Shown here one piece after another: positions 1-7,070 of a stretch of 9,848 nt of DNA; the stretch's first letter is position 1, and each line of letters begins with the position of its first letter. The notes beneath the pieces are model-generated. The model was not told the origin of the DNA. It worked only from the letters and a program-made list of their open reading frames with translations, and searched no databases. Position numbers and translations under genes: made by a program. This DNA is from Chryseobacterium gleum. Its GTDB lineage: Bacteria > Bacteroidota > Bacteroidia > Flavobacteriales_D > Sanyastnellaceae. The stretch lies in NCBI GenBank assembly GCA_945878835.1, contig CAMCUG010000039.1, forward strand, positions 1 through 9,848, written 5' to 3'.

Positions 1-365
1 TGTCCACCAGCCAAAACGTGTGCGCGATTTGCAACGACTTCATTCACGTTCATGTTACTCTGAGTACCTGAACCTGTTTGCCAAATTACCAGTGGAAACT
101 GATCGTACAATTCTCCGCGAACAATTTCGTCGCACACAGCAGAAATTGCATCGCGCTTGTCGGCAGATAACACTCCTAACTGACAGTTGGCGTGTGCTGC
201 AGCTTTCTTCAATGTTCCGAAGGCCTTAATGATTTCCTTCGGCATACTTGCCTCTGGTCCAATTTTAAAATTATTTCTAGAGCGCTCTGTTTGAGCTCCC
301 CAATACACATGAGCAGGCACTTTTACTTCACCCATTGTGTCTTTTTCAATACGAAAATTTTCCAT
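1..365 (-). CDS. fumC: Fumarate hydratase class II, N-terminal part (gene runs off the window)
   Basis: This gene encodes the class II (iron-independent, tetrameric) fumarase that interconverts fumarate and L-malate in the citric acid cycle in the cytoplasm. Only the first 121 codons are present; the gene continues beyond base 1. The start is the ATG at 363-365, and the protein opens MENFRIEKDTMGEVKVPAHV, the usual class II fumarase opening. The stretch YWGAQTERSRNNF (about 21-33) and the substrate-binding segment QTGSGTQSNMNVNEV (about 96-110), followed by ANRA, closely match the fumarase consensus. The aspartase/fumarase signature near the C-terminus lies outside the window. The motif favours fumarase over aspartase or argininosuccinate lyase. 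The gene begins 19 bases after the prfB stop on the same strand, so read-through transcription from prfB is likely. No Shine-Dalgarno sequence is visible before the start. Confidence 0.95.
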   Translation of the reverse strand, partial: MENFRIEKDTMGEVKVPAHVYWGAQTERSRNNFKIGPEASMPKEIIKAFGTLKKAAAHANCQLGVLSADKRDAISAVCDEIVRGELYDQFPLVIWQTGSGTQSNMNVNEVVANRAHVLAGG

Positions 366-384
366 TATGGTACTATGTATTAAA

Positions 385-1504
385 TTATAAATCGTCGTTG
401 TCGGAATGCTGAACTCCTTTCCCTTGTCCCATTAAGAAGGCCTTCAAGAAATTATCTATTTCACCATTCATTACTTTTTCCACATCGCTGGTTTCTTCTC
501 CGGTTCGAACGTCCTTCACCAATTTGTATGGTTGCATAACGTAGTTTCGAATTTGAGATCCCCATTCGATTTTCTTTTTCCCAGCTTCAATTTCATCTCG
601 TGCAGCGTGACGTCTTGCAAGTTCGGCTTCGAACAATTGAGACTTCAGCAATTGCAACGCTTTCTCTTTGTTTTGAAGTTGCGAACGTGTCTCAGTGTTG
701 TCAATGATAATTCCGGAAGGCTTGTGTTTCAAGCGAACCCCGGTTTCTACCTTGTTTACGTTTTGTCCACCCGCACCTCCTGAACGGAAGGTGTCCCAAG
801 AAATATCTGCAGGATTGATGTGAATGTCAATGGTATCATCTACCAAAGGATAAACGTAGACGCTCACGAAAGACGTGTGTCGTTTTGCGTTTGAGTCGAA
901 TGGAGAAATACGCACTAAGCGATGCACTCCGTTTTCACCTTTCAACATACCGAAAGCGAACGGCCCTTCGAATTCGAGCGTGCATTGTTTAACTCCTGCA
1001 ACATCTCCTTCTTGAAGGTCGAGTTCTTTTACTTTATGTCCGCTCTTTTCGCCCCACATGATGTACATACGCATGAGCATACTTGCCCAGTCGCAACTTT
1101 CTGTGCCACCTGCTCCCGCAGTAATTTGAAGAACAGCGCTTAGATTGTCCTCTTCAGCAGAAAGCATGTTTTTAAACTCAAGCTCTTCAAGCTCGGTCGA
1201 TGCAAGTTTATATTGCCCGTCGAGTTCGGCTTCGTTTACTTCACCTTCCTTAAAAAATTCATAAAGCACTTGAGTGTCGTCAACTGCAGATTGACATTTT
1301 TGATAAGCATCTGTCCACAATTTTTTATTGCGGATTTGCTTCATGGTTGCCTCGGCTTTTTTTGGATCGTTCCAAAAGTCGGGGTCTTGTGTTAGTTTTT
1401 CGTCTTCACGAATTTGGAGGAGTTTTACCTCCACGTCAAAGATACCTCCCGAGCGCTCTCGTGCGCTCTTTCAGTTCGTTGATCGCGTCAATTGTTATCG
1501 CCAT
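385..1504 (-). CDS. prfB: Peptide chain release factor 2 (RF2), expressed through a +1 programmed ribosomal frameshift
   Basis: RF2 recognises UAA and UGA stop codons and triggers peptide release on the ribosome. The gene is in two frames. A short first frame starts at the ATG at 1502-1504 (MAITIDAINE...RALGRYL, 22 codons) and stops at UGA (1436-1438). The second frame is entered by a +1 shift on CUU UGA C, giving Asp (1435-1437) and then VEVKLLQIREDEKL. The joined protein is 372 residues, normal for RF2. By my count it carries the SPF stop-codon recognition tripeptide at about 200-202 and the catalytic GGQ at about 245-247 (SGGAGGQNVNKVETG); the residue matching E. coli RF2 position 246 is Ser. 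A GTG at 1432-1434 could be misread as the start, but that loses the conserved N-terminus. The gene sits 35 bases after recX and 19 before fumC on one strand. Expression should be autoregulated, because low RF2 favours the shift. The stop is TAA. Confidence 0.96.
1415..1433 (-). other. Predicted stem-loop just downstream of the prfB frameshift site
   Basis: On the prfB mRNA, UGGAGG (1428-1433) can pair with CCUCCA (1415-1420) around a seven-base loop, UAAAACU. The stem begins two bases after the UGAC of the recoding site. The CCUCC arm could instead pair with the upstream GGGAGG stimulator (1445-1450). Pairing is by eye only; no energy was computed, and the sequence is also constrained by coding for VEVKLLQI. 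Confidence 0.45.
1436..1450 (-). promoter_or_regulatory. prfB: prfB +1 frameshift site (Shine-Dalgarno-like stimulator, slippery CUU, in-frame UGA)
   Basis: Read on the minus strand, the site is GGGAGG (1445-1450), UAU, CUU (1439-1441), UGA (1436-1438), followed by C. This matches the classic RF2 recoding element, which in E. coli is AGGGGG UAU CUU UGA C, with the same three-base spacer between the purine-rich stimulator and the CUU codon. The peptidyl-tRNA on CUU slips to UUU and translation resumes at GAC. UGA followed by C is a weak termination context, which favours the shift when RF2 is scarce. The layout is read directly from the sequence; the mechanism is known from the family. Confidence 0.95.
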
Positions 1505-1539
1505 CTGGAATGAAATTTTATAGAGTAAAAGTACATCAA

Positions 1540-2031
1540 TTAATCTAAAAACGTGTCAAAACTTTCACTCATCTCACGAAGCACTTTAAACACCTCATCG
1601 GTCTGAAAACCTTTTCGAATAAGGGCTTTCGCGGCATACTGATTTTTTAACCTTCCTTTTTTTTCATATTTTTTTTGAAGGGCGGGAAGTAGTGCACGTA
1701 TTTGAAGTGCATCTCCTTCACTCGGTAAATTTCGAATAGCATCTTGAATGTTTCTGGGAGAAACGCGTTTAGCTTTTAGATGCAATTCAATTTTCCGCTT
1801 GCTCCATTTTCGAAATTCGAAATGATCGTGAGCAAACGCTGAAGCGAAGCGCGATTCGCTTAATAAATTCAGTGTAATTAATTCGGCCATGAGTGCTTGT
1901 CGGTCCTGTTGCCACACTCCGTATTGAATTAACTTCTTATCCACATCGAATGGCGCACGTTCCGCTTTATCGCAATACCGTTGAATTTTCAATCGGCATT
2001 TCGCAAGATCTAATGGCGCTTCGTTTTGCAT
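1540..2031 (-). CDS. recX: Regulatory protein RecX
   Basis: RecX binds RecA and limits its filament growth and activity in recombination and the SOS response. The 163-residue length suits the family, which is built of three-helix repeats. Family features seen are the N-terminal segment with AERAPFDVDKKL, then GVWQQDRQALMAELITLNLL, ESRFASAFAHDHFEFRKWSKRKIELHL, and RVSPRNIQDAIRNL. The pattern of a leucine-rich helix, then a (D/E)xRFAxAF(x)xDxF segment, then a KWxxxKI helix is typical of RecX proteins in Bacteroidota. The start is the ATG at 2029-2031; a 15-base palindrome lies immediately upstream. There is no recA nearby. The gene is 35 bases upstream of prfB on the same strand, so the two may share a transcript. 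I found no strong -7 box; TAATTTAG (2037-2044, 7 of 8 matches) would leave almost no leader. Confidence 0.88.
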   Translation of the reverse strand: MQNEAPLDLAKCRLKIQRYCDKAERAPFDVDKKLIQYGVWQQDRQALMAELITLNLLSESRFASAFAHDHFEFRKWSKRKIELHLKAKRVSPRNIQDAIRNLPSEGDALQIRALLPALQKKYEKKGRLKNQYAAKALIRKGFQTDEVFKVLREMSESFDTFLD

Positions 2032-2032
2032 T

Positions 2033-2047
2033 TTTCTAAATTAGAAA
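2033..2047. repeat. 15-base palindrome directly upstream of recX
   Basis: TTTCTAA A TTAGAAA is a perfect inverted repeat with seven-base arms and a one-base centre, beginning one base before the recX start codon. It could be an operator for a dimeric regulator, or simply a chance palindrome in AT-rich intergenic DNA. It does not resemble a known LexA box that I can name. Confidence 0.4.
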
Positions 2048-2098
2048 TAATACTTTGTTCGGAGTGAAATGTTCAAAGGAATTATGAAATTTCTTTGT

Positions 2099-2106
2099 TA
2101 AATTTG
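2099..2106 (+). promoter_or_regulatory. Candidate -7 box for the DUF349 gene
   Basis: TAAATTTG matches the Bacteroidota primary sigma factor -7 consensus TAnnTTTG at all fixed positions and lies 22 bases before the ATG at 2129. No convincing -33 TTG element is seen at the usual spacing, so the call rests on the -7 box and its position in the divergent recX/DUF349 gap. Confidence 0.5.
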
Positions 2107-2128
2107 TGAGAGAATCGAAGATAGAAAA

Positions 2129-3817
2129 ATGAAAGAGGAATTAATAGGCCAGTTGCGCGACTTACTTCAAGCCGAAGATATTATGTTGGTGCGCGATCAA
2201 GTAAAAAACATTCGCAGTAACTGGAAAGCTGAAAGCGTGAAAGAGCGTCAGTTGCAGTGGGAACAATTCAAATCTGAAAATGCAGAAGGTGCGGAAGCAG
2301 ATTTTGTTTATGCGCCTCATGAATTGGAAGGAACACTTCAAGAATTACTGAAAGAATACGAAGACAAAATTCAAGTGGCTGGCAAAGCGCTTGCACAGGA
2401 GCGCGCACGAAATTTCGAAATTAAATCTGACTTGTGTGATCGCATGGAGCGACTTACCAAGAACGAAGAAAATATTGGCAAAGCTTTTTCTCTTCAAAAA
2501 GAAATAAAAGGATATTGGGACAATACAGGTGATGTTCCTGGCGATAAATACCCTGCGTTAATTGATCGTTGGCACAAATCGAATCAAGACTTTTTCTATC
2601 ATATCAATATCTACAAAGAACTTCAGGCGAACGATTTAAAAGTAAATCATAAGTTGAAGGAAGAGTTGATGGAATTAGCGAAAGGACTTTCTGCTATTGA
2701 GTCTATTAATGAATTGGAAGTTGAAGTACGAAGACTTCAACGCGAGTGGATGCTCATTGGTCCTTCTCCGAGAGAAACGTTCCAGCAAATGGGCGACGAT
2801 TTCTTTGGAGTGTTGCGTGTTGAGCAAGAGCGAGTGCAGGCTCATTACGACACATTAAGCGCAAGCAGCAATGAAAATTTATCGAAGAAGACACTACTTA
2901 TTCAACGCATGAAAGAGATTCTTGAATTGGATCTTTCTCAGAGCAACAGTTGGAACAAGTGGACCGAAGAAGTTTTAAAACTTCAAGAAGAATGGAAAAC
3001 CATTGGTTGGGTGAAGAAGAAAGAGAATGAAGAAATTTGGCAAGAATTCCGTGGCTTGTGTGATTTATTCTTCACCAAACGCGGAACGTATTTCGAATCT
3101 CGTAAAGAGGTTTACGAAAAGAATAAAAAAGCTAAGGAGACAATCATCAACGAAGCTAAAACTCTTCAAGACAGCAGCGACTGGAAATTGGCCACTGAAG
3201 GAATTAAAAAACTTCAAGATTCGTGGAAACAAGTGGGTGGTGCCGATCCGAAAGAGGAACAAAAATTATGGCAGCGCTTTCGTTCTGCTTGCGACATGTT
3301 CTTCCAGAGAAAGAAAGAGCACTTTGGAGAGTTAACGGGACTTCAAGAAGAGAATTTGAAATTGAAAGAAGCATTGCTTACAGAAATTGAAAACACTCCG
3401 CTTTCTGGAAATAAAAACGAAGATCTTTCTATGTTACGTCTGTTCAATGAGCGCTGGCAAGCACTCGGACATGTTCCGAGAGAGCACTACGCAACAATGC
3501 AAGGGCGTCACAAGGCAGCTTTCGACGACAAGTATGGTAAGTTGAATACGGATCGCAAAGAAGCTGATATGACCCGTTACAAATCGCGCATTGAAACCAT
3601 TAAGTCTACTGGCGACAAAGGTTTGGGCAGAGAGAAAATGATTTTGCTTGACAAGATTGATAAGTTGAAAGGTGATGTCAAATCATACGAAAACAACATG
3701 GGTATTTTCACCGGCAAAGGTGCAGAAAGCATGCGCAAGGAAATTGAAAAGAAAATTCTTTCAGCGAAACGCGAGATTGCAGAAATACTTGAAAAGATTT
3801 CTTTGATTCCGAATTAA
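2129..3817 (+). CDS. DUF349 repeat protein, 562 residues, function unknown
   Basis: This is a cytoplasmic, highly charged, mostly helical protein with no signal peptide or membrane segment. About five tandem DUF349-type units are visible, at roughly residues 100-168, 176-245, 254-327, 334-400 and 409-478. Each has the pattern of a helix ending LQ(x)2W, a short turn such as IGPSP, IGWVKK, VGGADP or LGHVP, and then WQxFRxxCDxFF or a variant. An incomplete unit may occupy the first 50 residues. The tail (about 495-562) is a probable coiled coil (LLDKIDKLKGDVKSYENNM, then KEIEKKILSAKREIAEILEK). Large DUF349 proteins of this kind are common in Bacteroidota; their biochemical role is not settled. 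The gene is transcribed alone, divergent from recX, and ends at a strong shared terminator. No Shine-Dalgarno sequence precedes the ATG. Confidence 0.85.
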   Translation: MKEELIGQLRDLLQAEDIMLVRDQVKNIRSNWKAESVKERQLQWEQFKSENAEGAEADFVYAPHELEGTLQELLKEYEDKIQVAGKALAQERARNFEIKSDLCDRMERLTKNEENIGKAFSLQKEIKGYWDNTGDVPGDKYPALIDRWHKSNQDFFYHINIYKELQANDLKVNHKLKEELMELAKGLSAIESINELEVEVRRLQREWMLIGPSPRETFQQMGDDFFGVLRVEQERVQAHYDTLSASSNENLSKKTLLIQRMKEILELDLSQSNSWNKWTEEVLKLQEEWKTIGWVKKKENEEIWQEFRGLCDLFFTKRGTYFESRKEVYEKNKKAKETIINEAKTLQDSSDWKLATEGIKKLQDSWKQVGGADPKEEQKLWQRFRSACDMFFQRKKEHFGELTGLQEENLKLKEALLTEIENTPLSGNKNEDLSMLRLFNERWQALGHVPREHYATMQGRHKAAFDDKYGKLNTDRKEADMTRYKSRIETIKSTGDKGLGREKMILLDKIDKLKGDVKSYENNMGIFTGKGAESMRKEIEKKILSAKREIAEILEKISLIPN

Positions 3818-3837
3818 TTATTTAAGAATCTGGACAT

Positions 3838-3868
3838 AAAAAAACCTCGGAGATTCCGAGGTTTTTCT
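3838..3868. terminator. Bidirectional intrinsic terminator between the DUF349 gene and tig
   Basis: CCTCGG (3845-3850) pairs with CCGAGG (3856-3861) around the loop AGATT. The flanking A run (3840-3844) and T run (3862-3866) extend the stem and give a U tract on either strand. It lies 20 bases after the DUF349 stop and about 20 bases beyond the convergent tig stop at 3886, so it should end both transcripts. Confidence 0.9.
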
Positions 3869-3885
3869 TTTTCTACAATTTCTAT

Positions 3886-5232
3886 TTAGTGCTGAGCGCG
3901 GTGCTTGAAATCTTCGTAAGCCAAACGTTCAATTTTCAAAGAACAATTCGCCTGAACAACTTTCATTACTCCGTCTTCATAAAGCATGTCATAAACATTT
4001 TTTGCTTCGTCTTGCTTCGCAAGAGTTTGCTTAGCCAATTGATCCAAACGCTCTTCGTCAACAGGCATTCCGTATGACTTGAAACGATCTACCAAAGAAG
4101 CTTTCACATAATCCATTGCATCGTCTACAGAAACTTTGATTTCGTTTTCTTTGATGATTTTATTTTCAATCAACTGCCACTTTAATCCGTTTGCATAGCC
4201 AGGATATTCCATTTCCAACTGAGCCATTTCAATTGGCTTCTCGTTGGTCATCAGAATGAAACGCTTCAAGAATTCGTCAGGTAATTCAATCGATACCATA
4301 TCAACGATATCCTTAGCGAAATCACGTTTGAACATCCACTCTGAATCCTTTTCGAACATAGCAACTAAGTCAGCAGTTACGCGAGCCTTCATTTCTTCTT
4401 CCGAAGTTACAGTACCCGGAGTGAATAACTTGTCGAACAATTCTTCGTTAAGCTCAGCCGGTTGCATGCGCATGATCTCAGAGATTATTATCTGGAATTT
4501 TGAATCGATGTGGTGAAGGTCGTGGTGTGTAACACCCAACATGCGAGAAAGATCTTCATGATCAGCATTCAATAAGAACGGATCAACCACAGCTATTTCG
4601 CCAATGTTCTTTCCAACGAACAACGCCTTAGTTGCTTCGTCTTTGATGTATTCTAAGAATATTGAAGTCTTGTTTGAAACACCGCCTTCTTTCACAGAAC
4701 CGTCTTCATTTAACTCGGCAATTTCAGCCATGATCATGTCTTCCGACTCTGTAACTTCTGGCTTAGACAATTGACCATGACGACGAGCGTATTCCTTCAT
4801 TTGACGAGAGATTAACTCCTCACTCACATCTACTTCAAGCTTCGTGAACGTTTTTGATTTGTCTAATTTCAAATCGAAAGTTGGAGCATATCCAATTTCA
4901 TAAGTGAACGTGAAAGTTGAAGGATTGTCCCAATCTCCAACATCATCACCATCCTTTGGAATTGGACTTCCTAATAACTCAAGTTTGTTTTCAGAAACAT
5001 AATTTCCGATAGCATCTTGCAGCATTTTATTTATTTCGTCGACCAATAATGATTTTCCGAAACGTTGTTTCACTAAAGACGCAGGAACTGCACCTTTGCG
5101 AAACCCAGGTAAATCAACACGCTTACGGTAGGTCTTTAAGGCCGTTTCGTAAGTCTCATTGTAATCAATAGGGTCAAGAGTCACCTTCAGCTCTCCTGTA
5201 AGAGAGCCGGCGTTAAGTTGTTCAATATTCAT
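3886..5232 (-). CDS. tig: Trigger factor, ribosome-associated chaperone
   Basis: Trigger factor binds near the ribosomal exit tunnel at protein L23 and shields new polypeptides during folding. At 448 residues it has the usual length. The N-terminal ribosome-binding domain (about 1-115) contains the signature GFRKGAVP (43-50), followed by LVKQRFGKSLLVDEINKML. The middle region (about 160-255) sits where the FKBP-type prolyl isomerase domain belongs, but it lacks a recognisable active-site stretch such as IPGFEDGIKG of E. coli, so isomerase activity is doubtful. The C-terminal helical chaperone domain follows (about 260-448), with PAELNEELFDKLF at its beginning. The start is the ATG at 5230-5232, without a visible Shine-Dalgarno sequence. 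It follows atpC by 31 bases on the same strand and no separate -7 box is evident, so it may be transcribed with atpDC. The stop is TAA, followed by the shared terminator. Confidence 0.95.
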   Translation of the reverse strand: MNIEQLNAGSLTGELKVTLDPIDYNETYETALKTYRKRVDLPGFRKGAVPASLVKQRFGKSLLVDEINKMLQDAIGNYVSENKLELLGSPIPKDGDDVGDWDNPSTFTFTYEIGYAPTFDLKLDKSKTFTKLEVDVSEELISRQMKEYARRHGQLSKPEVTESEDMIMAEIAELNEDGSVKEGGVSNKTSIFLEYIKDEATKALFVGKNIGEIAVVDPFLLNADHEDLSRMLGVTHHDLHHIDSKFQIIISEIMRMQPAELNEELFDKLFTPGTVTSEEEMKARVTADLVAMFEKDSEWMFKRDFAKDIVDMVSIELPDEFLKRFILMTNEKPIEMAQLEMEYPGYANGLKWQLIENKIIKENEIKVSVDDAMDYVKASLVDRFKSYGMPVDEERLDQLAKQTLAKQDEAKNVYDMLYEDGVMKVVQANCSLKIERLAYEDFKHRAQH

Positions 5233-5263
5233 AAAGATAGATTGTTCTTCCGTTGAGGAAGTG

Positions 5264-5500
5264 TTATTCAGCTAAAACCATTACTTGGTTGTTCAATACC
5301 TCAACGGTACCGCCAAGCACATCAAAAGTCAATTCTTTGCCTTGAGCATCTTTCACTCGCACGCTTCCTTTTTTCAATGATGAAATAAGGGGGGCGTGAT
5401 TGTTCAAGATTCCCAATCCACCTGAACTTCCGGGAAGAAAAACATATTCTGCTTCTCCTTGGAAGAGGACGGTTTCTGGGGTGATTATTTCAACGCGCAT
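5264..5500 (-). CDS. atpC: F1F0 ATP synthase epsilon subunit, short form
   Basis: Epsilon is part of the central rotor stalk of F1. The 78 residues correspond to the N-terminal beta-sandwich only: MRVEIITPETVLFQGEAEYV, then LPGSSGGLGILNNHAPLISSL, with the conserved G(x)GILNNHAP motif, and a final FDVLGGTVEVLNNQVMVLAE. The C-terminal two-helix domain that in E. coli and Bacillus inhibits ATP hydrolysis is absent. There is no sign of a frameshift; the frame ends cleanly in TAA, and short epsilon proteins are usual in Bacteroidota. The gene begins eight bases after the atpD stop and is clearly in the same operon. The start is the ATG at 5498-5500. Confidence 0.95.
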   Translation of the reverse strand: MRVEIITPETVLFQGEAEYVFLPGSSGGLGILNNHAPLISSLKKGSVRVKDAQGKELTFDVLGGTVEVLNNQVMVLAE

Positions 5501-5508
5501 AATTGCTC

Positions 5509-7017
5509 TTAGTTCTGTGATTCAGCCAACATTTTCTTACCAGCTTCAATAGCTTCTTCAATGGTACCTTTCAAGTTGAATGCAGCTTCAGGTAACTCAT
5601 CACATTCTCCATCAAGGATCATGTTGAAACCTTTGATTGTTTCTTCAATTGGAACCAATACCCCTGGGATACCAGTAAATTGCTCTGCCACGTGGAATGG
5701 CTGAGACAAGAAACGCTGCACTTTACGAGCGCGGTATACAGCCAATTTATCGTCTTCTGATAATTCGTCCATACCCAAGATCGCAATGATATCTTGCAAT
5801 TCTTTGTAACGTTGCAGTATACTCTTCACACGTTGAGCGCAAGTGTAGTGCTCGTCACCAACGATAGCCGGAGTTAAGATACGAGAAGTAGAATCCAATG
5901 GATCTACCGCAGGATAGATACCTAACTCGGCAATCTTACGGCTCAATACTGTTGTTGCATCTAAGTGAGCGAATGTAGTTGCTGGCGCAGGGTCAGTCAA
6001 GTCATCTGCAGGCACGTATACCGCTTGAACAGAAGTAATAGAACCTCTTTTCGTTGAGGTAATACGCTCTTGCATAGCTCCCATTTCAGAGGCCAACGTT
6101 GGCTGGTAACCTACTGCTGATGGCATACGACCTAAAAGAGCCGACACCTCAGAACCTGCTTGTGTAAAGCGGAAGATGTTGTCAATGAAGAAAAGGATAT
6201 CACGTCCACCTGACTCAGCATCTCCATCACGGAAGTATTCAGCAACTGAAAGACCGCTCAATGCAACACGCGCGCGCGCTCCAGGAGGCTCATTCATTTG
6301 TCCGAACACCAATGTTGCTTGGCTTTCAGCAAGAGCTTTCATATCTACTTTAGATACGTCCCATCCGCCTTGTTCCATTTCGTGCACGAATGCATCGCCA
6401 TATTTAATAACGCCAGACTCAATCATCTCGCGCAACAAGTCATTTCCTTCACGAGTACGCTCACCAACACCAGCAAATACAGAAAGACCTGTGTATGCTT
6501 TTGCAATGTTGTTGATCAACTCCATGATCAATACGGTCTTACCTACTCCGGCACCACCGAACAATCCAATTTTACCACCCTTAGAGTAAGGCTCAATCAA
6601 GTCAATTACTTTAATACCTGTTAAAAGGATTTCAGTAGCGGTAGACAAATCTTCGTAACGAGGAGCTGCACGGTGAATGGAATTACCATTTTCGTTGCTT
6701 ACTTCTCCGATACCATCAATCGCCTTTCCAACTACGTTGAACAAACGACCTTTGATTTGATCTCCAATAGGCATTGTGATAGTGCGACCAAGAGCCACAA
6801 CCTCAGCACCTCTTTGAAGACCTTCAGTTGCATCCATTGCGATAGCACGAACTGTATCTTCACCCACGTGCTTTTGACACTCTAGGATTAGATCGTCTGC
6901 GCCAGGACGCTTGATAGCAAGGGCGTCTAGGATGTTAGGAAGCTTTTGACCAGCAGGGAAAGAGATATCTACCACAGGGCCAATAATTTGAACTACTTTA
7001 CCATTTTGAGTTGACAT
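5509..7017 (-). CDS. atpD: F1F0 ATP synthase catalytic beta subunit
   Basis: Beta carries the catalytic nucleotide sites of F1 on the cytoplasmic face of the membrane. At 502 residues it is longer than E. coli beta (about 460), partly because of an insertion around 205-230 (GDAFVHEMEQGGWDVSKVDM) that I associate with Bacteroidota beta subunits. Motifs by my count are the P-loop GGAGVGKT (154-161), GERTREGNDL with the catalytic Glu (185-194), Walker B ILFFIDN (274-280), the alpha/beta signature PAVDPLDSTS (369-378), and the DELSEDD lever near the C-terminal part. The start is the ATG at 7015-7017, with a perfect -7 box 31 bases upstream. It is followed directly by atpC. The alpha, gamma, delta and F0 genes are not here, consistent with the split ATP synthase loci of this phylum. 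No key residue is missing. Confidence 0.98.
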   Translation of the reverse strand: MSTQNGKVVQIIGPVVDISFPAGQKLPNILDALAIKRPGADDLILECQKHVGEDTVRAIAMDATEGLQRGAEVVALGRTITMPIGDQIKGRLFNVVGKAIDGIGEVSNENGNSIHRAAPRYEDLSTATEILLTGIKVIDLIEPYSKGGKIGLFGGAGVGKTVLIMELINNIAKAYTGLSVFAGVGERTREGNDLLREMIESGVIKYGDAFVHEMEQGGWDVSKVDMKALAESQATLVFGQMNEPPGARARVALSGLSVAEYFRDGDAESGGRDILFFIDNIFRFTQAGSEVSALLGRMPSAVGYQPTLASEMGAMQERITSTKRGSITSVQAVYVPADDLTDPAPATTFAHLDATTVLSRKIAELGIYPAVDPLDSTSRILTPAIVGDEHYTCAQRVKSILQRYKELQDIIAILGMDELSEDDKLAVYRARKVQRFLSQPFHVAEQFTGIPGVLVPIEETIKGFNMILDGECDELPEAAFNLKGTIEEAIEAGKKMLAESQN

Positions 7018-7048
7018 AGAAAGATTTATTCAGTTTGAATTTCGGGCG

Positions 7049-7056
7049 CAAAAGTA
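7049..7056 (-). promoter_or_regulatory. -7 box of the atpD-atpC promoter
   Basis: On the minus strand the sequence is TACTTTTG, a perfect match to the Bacteroidota consensus TAnnTTTG, ending 31 bases before the atpD start codon. Transcription would begin near 7043. The -33 element is not obvious; that region is occupied by the palindrome at 7071-7087. Confidence 0.8.
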
Positions 7057-7070
7057 ATACAGGAACTCGA

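Noticed and set aside
385..1434. prfB as a simple open frame starting at GTG 1434
   Set aside because: The upstream 22-codon frame, the slippery CUU UGA C and the spaced GGGAGG show that RF2 begins at 1504 and is joined by frameshifting.
2974..3240. Repeated AAACTTCAAGA stretches
   Set aside because: They encode the KLQ(E/D)xW part of successive DUF349 units and reflect protein repeats, not a separate DNA element.
5247..5261. Hairpin CTTCC-GTTGA-GGAAG between atpC and tig as a terminator
   Set aside because: The stem is only five base pairs and has no T run on the minus strand, so termination is unlikely.
6176..6624. Plus-strand open frames of 137 and 108 codons inside atpD
   Set aside because: They lie antisense to the highly conserved P-loop to Walker B region of atpD, resemble no protein I know, and have low-complexity composition typical of antisense shadows.
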